DNA from: Crossaster papposus
Lineage: Eukaryota > Echinodermata > Asteroidea > Velatida > Solasteridae
Assembly (NCBI GenBank): GCA_037893245.1
Contig: JBAIAA010000527.1
Coordinates: 248,001 to 312,000, forward strand
Reading direction: 5' to 3'
Length of the DNA stretch: 64,000 nt
The notes under the pieces are model-generated. The model did not search any database and had not been told where the DNA came from. It saw only the letters and a list, made by a program, of their open reading frames with translations. Within the stretch, counting starts at the first letter, position 1. Each line of letters begins with the position of its first letter. Made by a program: the position numbers and the translations under genes. Shown piece by piece: positions 59,101-64,000 of this stretch.

Positions 59101-62100
59101 CCCTTACAAACAAATTTTGGGGTGATTTGGGACATTTTTGGAACAAAATCATAATTGGCCTAATTCAATAAAAATGCAAGGCTTACCCCTTACAAACCAA
59201 TTTTGGGGTGATTTGGGACATATTTGGATCAAAATCATAATTGGCCTAATTCAATAAAAATGCAAGGCTTACCCCTTACAAACCAATTTTGGGGTGATTT
59301 GGGACATATTTGGATCAAAATCATATTTTGGCCTAATTTGCATAACAATGCAAGGCTTAACCCTTACAAACAAATTTTGGGGTGATTTGGGACATTTTTG
59401 GAACAAAATCATAATTGGCCTAATTCAATAAAAATGCAAGGCTAACCCCTTACAAAAAAAATTTGGGGTGATTTGGGACATTTTTGGAACAAAATCATAA
59501 TTGGCCTAATTCAATAAAAATGCAAGGCTAACCCCTTACAAACCAATTTTGGGGTGATTTGGGACATATTTGGATCAAAATCATATTTTGGCCTAATTTG
59601 CATAAAAATGCAAGGCTAACCCCTTACAAACCAATTTTGGGGTGATTTGGGACATTTTTGGAACAAAATCATAATTGGCCTAATTCAATAAAAATGCAAG
59701 GCTTACCCCTTACAAACCAATTTTGGGGTGATTTGGGACATATTTGGATCAAAATCATATTTTGGCCTAATTTGCATAACAATGCAAGGCTTAACCCTTA
59801 CAAACAAATTTTGGGGTGATTTGGGACATTTTTGGAACAAAATCATAATTGGCCTAATTCAATAAAAATGCAAGGCTTACCCCTTACAAACCAATTTTGG
59901 GGTGATTTGGGACATATTTGGATCAAAATCATAATTGGCCTAATTCAATAAAAATGCAAGGCTTAACCCTTACAAACAAATTTTGGGGTGATTTGGGACA
60001 TTTTTGGAACAAAATTATAATTGGCCTAATTCAATAAAAATGCAAGGCTAACCCCTTACAAACCAATTTTGGGGTGATTTGGGACATATTTGGATCAAAA
60101 TCATAATTGGCCTAATTCAATAAAAATGCAAGGCTAACCCCTTACAAACCAATTTTGGGGTGATTTGGGACATATTTAGAACAAAATCATATTTTGGCCT
60201 AATTCAATAAAAATGCAAGGCTAACCCCTTACAAACCAATTTTGGGGTGATTTGGGACATATTTGGATCAAAATAATTGGCCTAATTCAATAAAAATGCA
60301 AGGCTAACCCCTTACAAACAAATTTTGGGGTGATTTGGGACATTTTTGGAACAAAATCATAATTGGCCTAATTCAATAAAAATGCAAGGCTAACCCCTTA
60401 CAAACCAATTTTGGGGTGATTTGGGACATATTTGGATCAAAATCATATTTTGGCCTAATTTGCATAAAAATGCAAGGCTAACCCCTTACAAACCAATTTT
60501 GGGGTGATTTGGGACATTTTTGGAACAAAATCATAATTGGCCTAATTCAATAAAAATGCAAGGCTAACCCCTTACAAACCAATTTTGGGGTGATTTGGGA
60601 CATTTTTGGATCAAAATCCTATTTTGGCCTAATTTGCATAACAATGCAAGGCTAACCCCTTACAAACCAAATTTGGGGTGATTTGGGACATTTTTGGAAC
60701 AAAATCATAATTGGCCTAATTCAATAAAAATGCAAGGCTTACCCCTTACAAACCAATTTTGGGGTGATTTGGGACATATTTGGATCAAAATCATATTTTG
60801 GCCTAATTTGCATAACAATGCAAGGCTTAACCCTTACAAACAAATTTTGGGGTGATTTGGGACATTTTTGGAACAAAATCATAATTGGCCTAATTCAATA
60901 AAAATGCAAGGCTTACCCCTTACAAACCAATTTTGGGGTGATTTGGGACATATTTGGATCAAAATCATAATTGGCCTAATTCAATAAAAATGCAAGGCTT
61001 ACCCCTTACAAACCAATTTTGGGGTGATTTGGGACATATTTGGATCAAAATCATATTTTGGCCTAATTTGCATAACAATGCAAGGCTTAACCCTTACAAA
61101 CAAATTTTGGGGTGATTTGGGACATTTTTGGAACAAAATCATAATTGGCCTAATTCAATAAAAATGCAAGGCTAACCCCTTACAAACAAATTTTGGGGTG
61201 ATTTGGGACATTTTTGGAACAAAATCATAATTGGCCTAATTCAATAAAAATGCAAGGCTAACCCCTTACAAACCAATTTTGGGGTGATTTGGGACATATT
61301 TGGATCAAAATCATATTTTGGCCTAATTTGCATAAAAATGCAAGGCTAACCCCTTACAAACCAATTTTGGGGTGATTTGGGACATTTTTGGAACAAAATC
61401 ATAATTGGCCTAATTCAATAAAAATACAAGGCTAACCCCTTACAAACCAATTTTGGGGTGATTTGGGACATTTTTGGATCAAAATCATATTTTGGCCTAA
61501 TTTGCATAACAATGCAAGGCTAACCCCTTACAAACCAATTTTGGGGTGATTTGGGACATTTTTGGAACAAAATCATAATTGGCCTAATTCAATAAAAATG
61601 CAAGGCTTACCCCTTACAAACCAATTTTGGGGTGATTTGGGACATATTTGGATCAAAATCATATTTTGGCCTAATTTGCATAACAATGCAAGGCTTAACC
61701 CTTACAAACAAATTTTGGGGTGATTTGGGACATTTTTGGAACAAAATCATAATTGGCCTAATTCAATAAAAATGCAAGGCTTACCCCTTACAAACCAATT
61801 TTGGGGTGATTTGGGACATATTTGGATCAAAATCATAATTGGCCTAATTCAATAAAAATGCAAGGCTAACCCCTTACAAACCAATTTTGGGGTGATTTGG
61901 GACATTTTTGGATCAAAATCATATTTTGGCCTAATTTGCATAAAAATGCAAGGTTTACCCCTTACAAACAAATTTTGGGGTGATTTGGGACATTTTTGGA
62001 ACAAATCATATTTTGGCCTAATTTGCATAAAAATGCAAGGCTTTTAACCCTTACAAACAAATTTTGGGGTGATTTGGGACATTTTTGGAACAAAATTATA

Positions 62101-64000
62101 ATTGGCCTAATTCAATAAAAATGCAAGGCTAACCCCTTACAAACCAATTTTGGGGTGATTTGGGACATATTTGGATCAAAATCATAATTGGCCTAATTCA
62201 ATAAAAATGCAAGGCTAACCCCTTACAAACCAATTTTGGGGTGATTTGGGACATATTTAGAACAAAATCATATTTTGGCCTAATTCAATAAAAATGCAAG
62301 GCTAACCCCTTACAAACCAATTTTGGGGTGATTTGGGACATATTTGGATCAAAATCATAATTGGCCTAATTCAATAAAAATGCAAGGCTAACCCCTTACA
62401 AACAAATTTTGGGGTGATTTGGGACATTTTTGGAACAAAATCATAATTGGCCTAATTCAATAAAAATGCAAGGCTAACCCCTTACAAACCAATTTTGGGG
62501 TGATTTGGGACATATTTGGATCAAAATCATATTTTGGCCTAATTTGCATAAAAATGCAAGGCTAACCCCTTACAAACCAATTTTGGGGTGATTTGGGACA
62601 TTTTTGGAACAAAATCATAATTGGCCTAATTCAATAAAAATGCAAGGCTAACCCCTTACAAACCAATTTTGGGGTGATTTGGGACATTTTTGGATCAAAA
62701 TCATATTTTGGCCTAATTTGCATAACAATGCAAGGCTTAACCACTTGGCGCCGGGCTACCCGAAATCGGGCATTTTTCCCGATACCACGCAGCCGGGGTG
62801 CCCAGTTTCGGGCATCGAAAATTATATAAATTTTATAGTGCTGGAGGATTGTCTAGACTCGGTAACCAAAGAGCGGATTACGCAAGACCAAACAATGGGG
62901 CCGTTTATTTCCGGGCGCAATTCAATGGAGTCACTGGAGCGTGCAGGTCAGGCTAAACTAGCCCGGCTCCGTGTCACGCGCTCGGTATTTCCGCCCGGCG
63001 CGAAATGGTTAACCCTTACAAACAAATTTTGGGGTGATTTGGGACATTTTTGGAACAAAATCATAATTGGCCTAATTCAATAAAAATGCAAGGCTTACCC
63101 CTTACAAACCAATTTTGGGGTGATTTGGGACATATTTGGATCAAAATCATAATTGGCCTAATTCAATAAAAATGCAAGGCTTACCCCTTACAAACCAATT
63201 TTGGGGTGATTTGGGACATATTTGGATCAAAATCATATTTTGGCCTAATTTGCATAACAATGCAAGGCTTAACCCTTACAAACAAATTTTGGGGTGATTT
63301 GGGACATTTTTGGAACAAAATCATAATTGGCCTAATTCAATAAAAATGCAAGGCTTACCCCTTACAAACCAATTTTGGGGTGATTTGGGACATATTTGGA
63401 TCAAAATCATATTTTGGCCTAATTCAATAAAAATGCAAGGCTAACCCCTTACAAACCAATTTTGGGGTGATTTGGGACATATTTGGATCAAAATCATATT
63501 TTGGCCTAATTTGCATAAAAATACAAGGCTAACCCCTTACAAACCAATTTTGGGGTGATTTGGGAAATTTTTGGAACAAAATTATAATTGGCCTAATTCA
63601 ATAAAAATGCAAGGCTAACCCCTTACAAACCAATTTTGGGGTGATTTGGGACATATTTGGATCAAAATCATATTTTGGCCTAATTTGCATAACAATGAAA
63701 GGCTAACCCCTTACAAACCAATTTTGGGGTGATTTGGGACATTTTTGGAACAAAATCATAATTGGCCTAATTCAATAAAAATGCAAGGCTAACCCCTTAC
63801 AAACCAATTTTGGGGTGATTTGGGACATATTTGCATCAAAATCATATTTTGGCCTAATTTGCATAAAAATGCAAGGTTTACCCCTTACAAACAAATTTTG
63901 GGGTGATTTGGGACATTTTTGGAACAAAATCATATTTTGCCTAATTTGCATAACAATGCAAGGCTAACCCCTTATACAAACCAATTTTGGGGTGATTTAG
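53155..64000 (+). repeat. 86/88-bp satellite DNA array
   Basis: About 120 head-to-tail monomers to the end of the window. A monomer contains GCAAGGCTAACCCCTTACAA, ACCAATTTTGGGGTGATTTG, GGACAT(A/T)TTTGGA(T/A)CAAAA, then one of two ends: CATAATTGGCCTAATTCAAT (86 bp) or CATATTTTGGCCTAATTTGC (88 bp). The two types often alternate, giving about 174-bp dimers. Monomers at 53155-53600 are the most diverged and inner ones nearly identical, as at a satellite edge. Open frames inside are satellite read-through, not genes. Confidence 0.97.
62737..63012. mobile_element. TTAA-flanked MITE inserted in the satellite (family A related, copy 4)
   Basis: TTAA at 62737-62740 and 63009-63012. Inverted ends CCACTTGGCGCCGGGC and GCCCGGCGCGAAATGG. 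Removing the element and one TTAA restores the satellite string GGCTTAACCCTTACAAAC exactly. 268-bp non-coding body with CCCGAAATCGGGC-type subterminal palindromes. Confidence 0.93.

Noticed and set aside
53614..63083. Open frames of 70-134 codons on both strands in the satellite (repeats of MQGLPLTNKFWGDLGHFWNK and CIFMQIRPKY)
   Set aside because: They are read-through of the satellite; the monomer length is not a multiple of three, so frames end after two or three units, and the longest also runs through the inserted MITE.
53155..64000. CRISPR-like array (regular repeats)
   Set aside because: Repeats are directly abutting 86/88-bp monomers with no unique spacers and no cas genes, in a eukaryotic context. 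It is satellite DNA.
1..64000. Bacterial-type operon, prophage or defence system
   Set aside because: There are no long uninterrupted gene series; all recognised genes are spliced eukaryotic genes and the tRNA and repeats are eukaryotic.

Overview
The window is animal nuclear DNA: AT-rich, with spliced genes, GT-AG introns, 3'UTRs with AATAAA signals, a Pol III tRNA gene, tRNA-derived SINEs, many short inverted-repeat (MITE-like) elements and a long satellite array. The protein families, the frequent palindromic TACATG microsatellites and the intron sizes suggest a marine invertebrate deuterostome. An echinoderm, perhaps a starfish, is my best guess; this is an inference and not proven by any single feature.

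Layout. (1) 281-1556 (+): the last four exons of a CHORDC1 (Morgana/CHP-1) orthologue, covering the end of CHORD domain 2 and the CS domain. A C-rich intron lies inside the gene, and the 3'UTR holds a G-rich tract and a MITE fragment. (2) 2725-5000: a fold-back element built from CRE-like palindromes, a TTAA-flanked MITE, a tRNA-Arg(ACG) gene on the minus strand, and another small inverted-repeat element. (3) 5-22.6 kb: mostly non-coding. It holds a cluster of octamer and CCAAT motifs (7.25-7.8 kb), a SINE (11.4 kb), TACATG tracts, and weak candidate 5' exons. (4) 22.6-41.1 kb (+): at least 13 phase-consistent coding exons of a MAP7/ensconsin-family microtubule-associated protein. They carry the N-terminal microtubule-binding helix, a basic Pro/Ala/Lys-rich linker with decapeptide repeats, the C-terminal MAP7 (kinesin-1-binding) coiled coil, and one 1.7 kb exon coding for a very acidic, internally repeated tail. 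(5) 41-53 kb: a terminal exon and 3'UTR for that gene, then signs of a further spliced + strand transcript (46.2, 48.5 and 52.4 kb). Among these lie a deleted piggyBac element, a 0.5 kb polypyrimidine block, a GC-rich island with tandem repeats, and several MITEs. (6) About 53.15 kb to the end: more than 10 kb of an 86/88-bp satellite with dimeric and higher-order periodicity, broken by one clean TTAA-flanked MITE insertion at 62.74-63.01 kb.

How the genes relate. CHORDC1 is an HSP90 co-chaperone with roles in centrosome control, and MAP7 recruits kinesin-1 to microtubules. I see no sign that they form one system; they look like ordinary neighbours. The unusual content is in the repeats: a TTAA-specific MITE family, CRE-like palindromes in a fold-back element, repeat expansions inside and beside MAP7 exons, and the satellite.
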